NCBI GenBank assembly: GCA_022450665.1
Contig: JAKUPQ010000023.1
Span: 1-32,344, forward strand
Reading direction: 5' to 3'
DNA: 32,344 nt
Source of the DNA: Alphaproteobacteria bacterium
GTDB taxonomy: Bacteria; Pseudomonadota; Alphaproteobacteria; Rickettsiales; VGDC01
Numbering within the stretch: the first letter of the stretch is position 1; each line of letters begins with the position of its first letter. The position numbers and the translations under genes are program-made. Positions 25,301 through 30,819 of the stretch are shown here, in pieces. The notes under the pieces were generated by a model. That model was given only the letters and a program-made list of their open reading frames with translations, had not been told where the DNA came from and searched no databases.

Positions 25301-26042
25301 CCGAAAGCTTTTGCTGAATTTTGGTGTCGTAAACAAACTCACCCGCACCTGGAATAAGAATTACTGATTTAATCATTTCTTCAAGAATTTCTTCTTCATT
25401 ATTATAATGTTGTGCCTTTTTATTCACTTCAAATGTAAAGTTAGGTATGCGGTTTCCATACTCTGCCAATGGAAAGTCTTCCACCACAATATAAGCTAAG
25501 CCGCGATAAGCAGGAGCAAAACCCACACCTTCAAAACCTTCTATAAAAGCATCTGGCATCTGCGCTTCATCACCCGTATAAATACGATACGTGCCTAATG
25601 ATAAATCCAGTTGTTTTGCATCTGCCCAAATCCGCAATACCGAATCTATTGACCCTTCACAAATAGCAATAGCCAGACTTACTGTATAAGAATAAGTCGT
25701 TGTATTTTGCGTCACGCCACCGCCGCCGCCTTTACCACCCCCACCTGATGTCGTGGTTGTAGTCGTGGCCACCTCCTTTATAGGGCGCGACCAAATAATA
25801 TTGCCCGCTAAACGCATAGTGCCGTAGAGCATTGGTATCATTTTACCATATGTGGAGGTTTGCACTGCTAAATCTGCAACGCGTGGCCCCTCCAAACTTG
25901 GCAGTGATCCACTACCAAACACTGTGCCATCAACAGCCGAGCCAACATAACGTCCAATGCTTGATCCAATAGCAGCACCTAATGTTCCGCCTGCTGCACC
26001 GCCCAAAGCCGAACCTACTGTACCCAGAACAATAGAAGCCAT
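22359..26042 (-). CDS. GTA/phage tail-tip protein with TIM-barrel domain (RcGTA g15-like)
   Basis: At 1227 residues this is the largest protein here. It matches the architecture of the RcGTA g15 hub/megatron protein at the tail tip. Residues 1-50 are Gly/Ala-rich (SALGGAAGGTLGAAIGSSIG), and a Gly-rich loop lies at 100-109. The GTA TIM-barrel-like domain spans about 290-670, with WKVLFYPMFFMD, the FVIGSELIGL segment (Glu431), YAADWSEYHH, NIDFVGIDAYFP and PIWFTEYGFPSVDG (Glu583). The phage-tail domain follows (about 690-900), then beta-rich C-terminal modules. Glu431 and Glu583 sit where glycosidase acid/base and nucleophile residues would be, so wall or envelope glycan cleavage is possible. 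GAGG lies five bases before the ATG. The frame is intact. Confidence 0.93.
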   Translation of the reverse strand: MASIVLGTVGSALGGAAGGTLGAAIGSSIGRYVGSAVDGTVFGSGSLPSLEGPRVADLAVQTSTYGKMIPMLYGTMRLAGNIIWSRPIKEVATTTTTTSGGGGKGGGGGVTQNTTTYSYTVSLAIAICEGSIDSVLRIWADAKQLDLSLGTYRIYTGDEAQMPDAFIEGFEGVGFAPAYRGLAYIVVEDFPLAEYGNRIPNFTFEVNKKAQHYNNEEEILEEMIKSVILIPGAGEFVYDTKIQQKLSGEDVAGNWVQQGTRVPVNMHNPDGVANALLALDQMEEALPNLEWVGLVVTWFGTDLDAGQCNIVPGVEYQQGATTNPDLWGVAGYNRATARQITLVNNSPRYGGTPDDASVLRLVNAIKSKGWKVLFYPMFFMDVEDKPWRGRVTGSAADVQNFFVKSNGYNNFIIHYANLMNGEVDAFVIGSELIGLTKVTSATGVYPAVDALVSLAASVKGIMGAGTKITYAADWSEYHHTDGGWYNLDSLWASPNIDFVGIDAYFPLTDAPQQGYDVNAVIDGWTQGEDYDFYYADAERTNKQPLGAAYASKDIAWWWNNTHVNPNGQTTAWVPQSKPIWFTEYGFPSVDGATNQPNVFYDPDSSEGFFPRFSRGRVDFRAQRTGLKATELQWKDSLMIERMFVWTWDARPFPYWPDLLSVWADGGQWKTGHWINGKLGISALAAIVADLCRQVGLDDSEFDVTRLTDLVEGYVVAAPNNARRLIEQLMAAYFFDAVESDGLIKFVPRGGGIAANLDKQDLIAMEGENNAQDLVLVRRQQELELPRQVNVLYVNRSSNYLQGNQFSQRQVTKSREIKTVSLPLVLSDQGAKVLADQWLYHSWISRTQYECNVPMKYGLLEPTDIVEINVDGAFHRMRIVDVLQTKPGLLRLRGVAEDIASYDVYLPPANAQSRTQVVVPLGNTQMEILDLPILPFDDPNQSLLHFALTGLDAGWRGAVVYRSDDGGGSYGQVAISDSPAIVGTALTVLPDGKHTVLDEISSVDVVLLGSEGLENATFAAVLNGANLALIGEELVQFTNAEMLATGKYRLTGLLRGRLGTEYAIASHMVGERFVLLNGRIEKVVASHSGIGLSRLYKPVTIGATLGNTNTVDYAYGGNGWRPYSPVHLSAARSSSNTISIMWVRRDRAGGGWRDYVDIPMNEAFERYEVDVLDEENNVVRTLFVNSNEVEYTESMQIADFGAAQPAVKLRVYQMSQVVGRGYAAEAVV

Positions 26043-26101
26043 AAATACCTCAAATTATATTAATGAATTTAGTTTTTAAATATGATGCAATAACGAAAAA
26101 T

Positions 26102-26135
26102 ATAGCATTTTCCTGATGTTTTATATAAATGCTAT
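26102..26135. repeat. 9-bp inverted repeat in a divergent promoter region
   Basis: ATAGCATTT (26102-26110) and AAATGCTAT (26127-26135) are perfect inverted arms 16 bases apart, a spacing suited to a dimeric regulator. They lie between the tail-tip gene and the divergent lipoprotein gene. Confidence 0.5.
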
Positions 26136-26179
26136 TGTTAACTATTACATAAGAGTTTATGCGATTTACATTGACACAC

Positions 26180-26194
26180 TTAACCAAATGTTAA
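26180..26194 (+). promoter_or_regulatory. CtrA-like box upstream of the 149-residue lipoprotein gene
   Basis: TTAACCAAATGTTAA matches TTAA-N7-TTAA exactly and differs from the box at 20537 in one base. TTTCT follows within three bases in both places. TATAAT (26206-26211) or TATAAA (26217-26222) could be the -10. Confidence 0.55.
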
Positions 26195-26253
26195 TTTCTA
26201 TGCCATATAATTAACTTATAAAAACTGAATAACTTTTATACGTGAGCAGTGAA

Positions 26254-26703
26254 ATGGCTATAGTAAAAATCCTCAAAAAATTCCTACCCGTCGCTTTGCT
26301 GGCTTTCCTAACAAGCGCCTGTGGAAATCATGTGAATTATGTATCTGCTAAAGATCGCAGCTATAATGTAGTACCCACCTTCGCTACCGAGAAAATTACA
26401 CATAACAGTTGGGTAGAGAAAAAAGAGAACGCCTCCTCTGCCCTTTACACTTCCAGCAACATGGTTGCGCGTGAGCGTTATCACAGCGCTGTATTGGGCA
26501 AGCTTCACCTCAAACAGTCTGATGATCCTCAGGTAGAATCCACCACCTTTACGATTCGTAAAGAAAATCGCGCCTATATGGCCGAAACTCCCATCATGAG
26601 CTCTTTTAAAATGGGTAAAAAAGACGTGACCTCTAACTTCGCCTTTGGCCATCATAAAGATCATAAAATCATGGCTGGCATCACATTTAGAATGCCCTTC
26701 TAA
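26254..26703 (+). CDS. Putative lipoprotein of unknown function
   Basis: This 149-residue protein has a signal peptide (MAIVKILKKFLPVALLAFL) and a lipobox ending at Cys23 (LTSAC), so it is probably lipid-anchored. The mature part is polar and basic, without further membrane segments, and ends KIMAGITFRMPF, where the terminal Phe and alternating pattern recall outer-membrane beta strands. I do not recognise a family. The ATG at 26254 is preferred; a GTG four codons upstream (26242) is possible. It is transcribed against the tail genes, after a CtrA-like box, and its stop overlaps the convergent NlpC/P60 gene by four bases. Confidence 0.75.
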   Translation: MAIVKILKKFLPVALLAFLTSACGNHVNYVSAKDRSYNVVPTFATEKITHNSWVEKKENASSALYTSSNMVARERYHSAVLGKLHLKQSDDPQVESTTFTIRKENRAYMAETPIMSSFKMGKKDVTSNFAFGHHKDHKIMAGITFRMPF

Positions 26704-27179
26704 GTCGGGTTAGCTACACGGTAGACCTGTACTATACGAGATAACCACTGCTCGTCCAGCCGATGCTCCACCACTTTGCGTGCGCTTGCCAGAGCATGCA
26801 CTAATCCTAAACCACCATATCTGTAATCACTAACAATCGCCACATGCTGTGGGGCTTTCTCCAAACGCATTAGCAACACATCCCCCGGCGCCATACTCAT
26901 TAATTCAATCGGCATCAATACACGCGAAAACACCGCTTTCAACTTTTCTCCGTTCGGCATATGCCCGTAATCACGCTCATCGAACGTCTGCAGAGCATTC
27001 CCGTTGATTGCTTTAAGCTGAAGCGCCTCAGCCACCCCTACCAGCAAACCCAAGCAATCGCACCCGCCTCGATCTAATACTGTAGCCTTAGAGCGCCCTT
27101 GGTGTAAAAACGGTGTACCAACCCAGCTTCGCGCTTCGTTCACTATATCAACGCCAAACGTGACTACGGCATTATTCAT
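26700..27179 (-). CDS. NlpC/P60 family tail peptidase (RcGTA g14-like)
   Basis: This 159-residue protein is a phage/GTA cell-wall peptidase of the NlpC/P60 cysteine peptidase type, expected to cut peptidoglycan peptides during DNA delivery. The catalytic Cys42 lies in GGCDCLGLLVG and the His112 in APQHVAIVSD; WVGTPFLHQGR is the typical opening segment. The start at 27179 (MNNAVV) is chosen because GGAG lies six bases upstream; longer readings from ATG or TTG codons upstream lack such a site. It lies between the DUF2335 gene and the tail-tip gene, matching the g13-g14-g15 order of RcGTA with insertions. Confidence 0.93.
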   Translation of the reverse strand: MNNAVVTFGVDIVNEARSWVGTPFLHQGRSKATVLDRGGCDCLGLLVGVAEALQLKAINGNALQTFDERDYGHMPNGEKLKAVFSRVLMPIELMSMAPGDVLLMRLEKAPQHVAIVSDYRYGGLGLVHALASARKVVEHRLDEQWLSRIVQVYRVANPT

Positions 27180-27329
27180 AATTGGCTCCATAAAAAATGC
27201 GCCATCAGCCGAAGCCAAAAGCGCCATTATTGAATAATCATTCAGCAAAAATACAGCTTGCTGATATGCTACATATATTGTTGAGTATATATTTTAAGAT
27301 ACGTTAGGAAACTGCGGAAGTAGCAACGC

Positions 27330-27785
27330 TTATTTTTCCTGCTCAGGCTCTGCCCGAAAATGCCGCCGGAAACTTGGGCGGCCAAATAAGGGGCGTTGTC
27401 CCATGCTTTTTGCATAGGTCCATACAAGCCCCGACATCATAATAATCGACATACCAAACACCCAAACAAACGATGCAATGGCACTGTCACCATACAACCC
27501 GATTACCGCCGCCGAGCCAAATACCGAAATAGCAATAACAAAGCCCAAAACCTGTCCAAAAATACTACTTACGGTATAGGCTTTAAGCGCTTGTATTTCC
27601 CAGTTATGCCGGTGCTTCTGCTCCAACTCGAACATATGCAGAATTTGCGATGCTGCACCTTCTACAACATAGTCGTAACTTTCCAAAATAGTAGGATCCG
27701 GCAGCATCTCAACTGCTTTCGGGGTATAGTGACCTTTGTTCTTTGGCTTATTATGGGAATTCTGGCGTTTAGGGTTATTCGTCAT
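27330..27785 (-). CDS. DUF2335 family membrane protein
   Basis: This 151-residue protein has a basic N-terminus (MTNNPKRQNSHNKPKNKG) and the DUF2335 core: LPDPTILESYDYVVEGAASQIL followed by ELEQKHRHNWE, then two membrane spans (about 93-115 and 120-140) and a basic tail. DUF2335 proteins are small membrane proteins often encoded in phage or mobile regions; their role is not known to me, though a holin-like role has been a natural guess. The start at 27785 is preferred, with AAGGTG nine bases upstream; it overlaps the end of the 66-codon gene before it, so the two are coupled. It sits between g13-like and g14-like genes. Confidence 0.8.
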   Translation of the reverse strand: MTNNPKRQNSHNKPKNKGHYTPKAVEMLPDPTILESYDYVVEGAASQILHMFELEQKHRHNWEIQALKAYTVSSIFGQVLGFVIAISVFGSAAVIGLYGDSAIASFVWVFGMSIIMMSGLVWTYAKSMGQRPLFGRPSFRRHFRAEPEQEK

Positions 27786-27975
27786 CTGTAGATTCACCTT
27801 GTTTTGTTTCTTCAAAAACATAGGAAATATCTTTTCCAATGCGCGACCAATCCCCGCGAAATGCCTCCGCAGAATTACGATATGGATAGCGATAAAGGGG
27901 CGATGGCATTACAGTTAATACCGATACAATACCCTTAAAAAACTCTCGTATAACAAGCATCATTCTCACTTTCAT
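27775..27975 (-). CDS. Small protein of unknown function upstream of the DUF2335 gene
   Basis: Up to 66 residues; the start could also be Met5 or Met6, which have a GTGAG-type site nearby. It has a hydrophobic amphipathic N-terminal part (MLVIREFFKGIVSVLTV), then a Pro/Tyr/Arg segment (MPSPLYRYPYRN) and a helix (SAEAFRGDWSRIGKDISYVFEE) that looks like a conserved small-protein motif, ending acidic. Its last codons overlap the start of the DUF2335 gene by 11 bases, which implies coupling. No family is named with confidence. Confidence 0.6.
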   Translation of the reverse strand: MKVRMMLVIREFFKGIVSVLTVMPSPLYRYPYRNSAEAFRGDWSRIGKDISYVFEETKQGESTDDE

Positions 27976-28028
27976 ATATCAAGAGCTTAGTGTAGCGAAT
28001 ATGCCTATAAAAATGAAGCTCTTTTCAG

Positions 28029-28883
28029 CTATTCCCATTCGCTGCGCGTAGCGGCAGTTTCCAACATACGGTCAAATCCCGGAACATGCGGCTCCCCTCT
28101 GAAATTAATGGCATTATTAAACCGCGCTATACAAGTATCAAAACTCTTGTCACATCCGGCTTGCAATGTATAGCTATCGCCAATAGCAATGTCATAAGGC
28201 ATGGGCAATGCCAATGTGAACGTAGACTGATCAAATGCTTTGACTTCCATACTTAATCCAGCATTTTCTCCGTCAGTAAATGTAATTTTTCCTGCTCTGA
28301 AGTATCCATTGTTCTCATTGCGTGCATTGTCTAAAAAGACTGCATTGCTTGTTACATCATCTATCGTCCCCATGACAGTGTAAGCTGCCATATCCACACC
28401 ACATTGCGCATCCCCTAATTCGGCACGGCAGGCAGGAGCATATAATTTTCCAAGCTGCTGTGAAAACTTCTGTGTCAGCCCCCGCACCTCTGCCACAAAT
28501 TGCTTATTTTTTATGCTAATTTCGCCTAACCACCCCCGGCGCAAAATAAGCTTGCCAGATTCAGGCGCCTGATAATTCACTTGAAAAATTTCTATTTCAG
28601 CAAAATCATATATTCCAGCCATCACATCACGCTCTTCAATGGTGCTGGCATCCAACATTCCTTGCACATCCAGATTATCTACATTCAAGTTTGATGACGC
28701 AGAGATAGCCGTTGGCGTAAATCCGGTTTGCGCCAAATATACGACTCCACCCACAGTTAAATCCACATCATGATCAGTAAAACCCTGCATGGTTTCATCA
28801 CGGCGTGTCAATTTCCAACATGTGGCAAGGGTAGTTATTTCATTTGCTAAATGGCTTTCCAAAGCGCTACTGGTAGATTTCAT
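28029..28883 (-). CDS. Phage/GTA tail protein, DUF2163/BR0599 family (RcGTA g13-like)
   Basis: This 284-residue protein matches the DUF2163 phage family (TIGR02218), a tail-hub component in RcGTA-like particles. Family features are the N-terminal CWKLTRRDETMQGFTDHD, the middle ALxxRRGWLGE-like segment (LILRRGWLGEI), the Cys-containing block CRAELGDAQCGVD, and the C-terminal GCDKSFDTCIARFNNAINFRGEPHVPG. The cysteines are a family feature, and RcGTA g13 homologues have been proposed to bind an iron-sulphur cluster. GGGAG precedes the ATG by eight bases. It follows the g12-like gene by 15 bases. Confidence 0.92.
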   Translation of the reverse strand: MKSTSSALESHLANEITTLATCWKLTRRDETMQGFTDHDVDLTVGGVVYLAQTGFTPTAISASSNLNVDNLDVQGMLDASTIEERDVMAGIYDFAEIEIFQVNYQAPESGKLILRRGWLGEISIKNKQFVAEVRGLTQKFSQQLGKLYAPACRAELGDAQCGVDMAAYTVMGTIDDVTSNAVFLDNARNENNGYFRAGKITFTDGENAGLSMEVKAFDQSTFTLALPMPYDIAIGDSYTLQAGCDKSFDTCIARFNNAINFRGEPHVPGFDRMLETAATRSEWE

Positions 28884-28898
28884 ACCCTTCGCTCCCTT

Positions 28899-29498
28899 TT
28901 ATACACGTAATTCAACCAAAGGGATGTTTCCCCAGGAATACACCCCAAAATTATCCAATCGCGCCGATAAGCTATCCGTATCGAAGCGTACTGGCACATC
29001 AAATTCAAAATCAGCGCTTATAACTGCTCCCGCACTGGGAGCCACAGAAAAGCTGATATCCCCCATAGTGTCGTCAACACTAAAGCCTGTGCTTTGCAAT
29101 ACACTATCCACATATAATTTCACACTCGAAGCAACAGGCTTAGTGATCACTCGCACATCATCCACGCCGCCGCTGATATAATGCTTAACCATCTGAAAAT
29201 TCTGTGTTGCACCATCGCCTGTAGCAAGAATTTGACCAATAGCTTCGTAATCGCTCCAATCTTTAAATCGAAACCCATAAGCGCGTCCTTTACGGGCGCG
29301 AAAAAAGGCAATCAGATTGTCCAGCTGCGTCTGAGTTTTCACTCCATGCGCTACGTCATATCGTGTGCGGGCATATTCCCAATTAATATTTCGCTGCTCA
29401 TGGCCGCTATTAGTCATCACTACATCTGTCGAATAGCTAGGACCACCAGAAGACCCATAAGCAATATCCTCAGGGAAACGAATTTCTACAAAGCTCAT
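28899..29498 (-). CDS. Phage/GTA tail protein, DUF2460 family (RcGTA g12-like)
   Basis: This 199-residue protein matches the DUF2460 family (TIGR02217), which forms the distal tail ring in RcGTA-like particles. Typical features are FVEIRFPEDIAYGSSGGPSY, ERRNxxW-like EQRNINWEYARTRYDVAHGVKT and FFRARKGRAYGFRFKDWSDY. The C-terminal half is beta-rich. A strong AGGAGG lies five bases before the ATG. It is the first gene of the minus-strand tail unit, 36 bases after a terminator; the tape-measure gene that precedes g12 in RcGTA is not here. Confidence 0.93.
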   Translation of the reverse strand: MSFVEIRFPEDIAYGSSGGPSYSTDVVMTNSGHEQRNINWEYARTRYDVAHGVKTQTQLDNLIAFFRARKGRAYGFRFKDWSDYEAIGQILATGDGATQNFQMVKHYISGGVDDVRVITKPVASSVKLYVDSVLQSTGFSVDDTMGDISFSVAPSAGAVISADFEFDVPVRFDTDSLSARLDNFGVYSWGNIPLVELRV

Positions 29499-29533
29499 AT
29501 ATGCCTCCTCAATAAAGGGTTAAAAAATCCCAT

Positions 29534-29556
29534 AAAAAAAGGGCCCAAAGGCCCTT
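29534..29556 (-). terminator. Terminator between the Ala-rich genes and the tail module
   Basis: On the minus strand AAGGGCC pairs with GGCCCTT around a four-base loop (TTTG), followed by a T run of seven bases overlapping the stem end. It lies 22 bases after the stop of the 401-codon gene. Confidence 0.88.
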
Positions 29557-29578
29557 AAAAAACATTCTGTATTTAATG

Positions 29579-30784
29579 CTAGCGTTGTAAGGTCGGCTCT
29601 TCAGAGCGCTTAGTACGCTGCGTATAATTTTCAGGCGATTGTTCTTTAGCTGCAAAACCTGAGGCTTCTTTAGGCGCGTCATTTCTTTCCGGCTCGTCAC
29701 GATGCATACGCCCATCTTCCATAGTTGGGCCATGAATAGTCGTCTCTGGCGCCGTCACCGCTTCATCTTTCTGACGTTCCAGCAAAGCTTCGCTAGCCGC
29801 TTGTGCATTTGAAGATTCCACTCGTGGTGGCGTAATCAACGCCGCAGGACCCAAATCAGGGTGTCCAGGGGCAGTGAAAGGCATTTCACCATCATTGGAT
29901 TTTGATGGGCGATCCGGCTTATCCGCTTTTTCCTCTGGTTCATTATGCGCTTTGTTCCGCCTTGCTGCTGGCACATGGCCAAACAACAGCTGCTGAGGGC
30001 GTATACCATCCTCATTAATGCGTTGCGCCATAACTTTATTTGCCGCATTCAGCTCAGGAAAATCTTTTTCCAACACTTCTGCTTGTTGCTCTGGCGACAT
30101 TTTTTCAAAATTCTGTCCAGCATTTTCTTTAATGGCTTGTTGTGCCTGCGGATTCAACGCAAGTTGCACCCCAAACACATCTACAGCGGTGGTTTCTTCG
30201 CCGCGCTGCTGTTTTTCCTTAATATGCATAATTTTATTATGCGCAGTGTTTTCCATTGCATCTTCAATACGGCTGGTATGCAGCACTTTACGCACCAGCT
30301 TTCCCGTCACAACAGCGCTTACCGTGGCGGCAACCCCGCCGGCAATGTTAGAAGGGTCTTTACCACTACGCTTACCGGTCGGCTGCTGCTTAGGGCGCGT
30401 GGCAGAAGATGCCGCCAAACCTGCCAAAACACCTGCGCCGGTTGAAATTGCCGAGCTTGCAACACGCACGGTGTCGCTCATCTTGGCCACATCTTTAACC
30501 TGCTTCAAAACAGGATTATCCTGATAACACTGTTGATAATGCTCTTGTGTTACCTGATCTTCTGCCACGCCCAATCGTTCGGCGATTTCCGGACGGTATT
30601 CATCGGCAATATCACTAAAAAACCCGCGCTCATCCCGTGTAGCAGAAACCATATCAATTCCCGCACCTGCAGAGGCGCTTGCCATACTCACAATATTAGA
30701 TCGCTTTTTCAGCGATGCCGTCACTGCACCTACGCCTGCAGCGATCGAGTTTTTATTAGGCAGATTGTTAGAAGAATCTTCCAC
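29579..30784 (-). CDS. Large Ala-rich protein of unknown function (401 residues)
   Basis: I do not recognise this protein. It starts with GTG, supported by AGGAG six bases upstream. There is no N-terminal signal peptide. Weakly hydrophobic Gly/Ala stretches lie at about 13-45 and 105-125 (AISTGAGVLAGLAAS) and at 140-160 (NIAGGVAATVSAVVTGK). The middle is helical (QQAIKENAGQNFEKMSPEQQ) with the segment EDGIRPQQLLFG. The last 150 residues are disordered, rich in Glu, Pro, Lys and Asp. A similar segment, EGVRPADILKE, occurs in the 500-codon neighbour, so the pair may be related. The two form an operon (35-base gap) closed by a terminator. They could be exported effectors or envelope-associated proteins, but nothing shows this directly. 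Confidence 0.75.
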   Translation of the reverse strand: MEDSSNNLPNKNSIAAGVGAVTASLKKRSNIVSMASASAGAGIDMVSATRDERGFFSDIADEYRPEIAERLGVAEDQVTQEHYQQCYQDNPVLKQVKDVAKMSDTVRVASSAISTGAGVLAGLAASSATRPKQQPTGKRSGKDPSNIAGGVAATVSAVVTGKLVRKVLHTSRIEDAMENTAHNKIMHIKEKQQRGEETTAVDVFGVQLALNPQAQQAIKENAGQNFEKMSPEQQAEVLEKDFPELNAANKVMAQRINEDGIRPQQLLFGHVPAARRNKAHNEPEEKADKPDRPSKSNDGEMPFTAPGHPDLGPAALITPPRVESSNAQAASEALLERQKDEAVTAPETTIHGPTMEDGRMHRDEPERNDAPKEASGFAAKEQSPENYTQRTKRSEEPTLQR

Positions 30785-30819
30785 GTATAACTCCTGATTT
30801 CAATTCACCTTCACAATAC

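Noticed and set aside
30018-30524. Plus-strand frame of 168 codons rich in Cys and Ser
   Set aside because: It is antisense to the 401-codon gene; the composition is the usual artefact of reading the opposite strand of Ala/Gln-rich codons.
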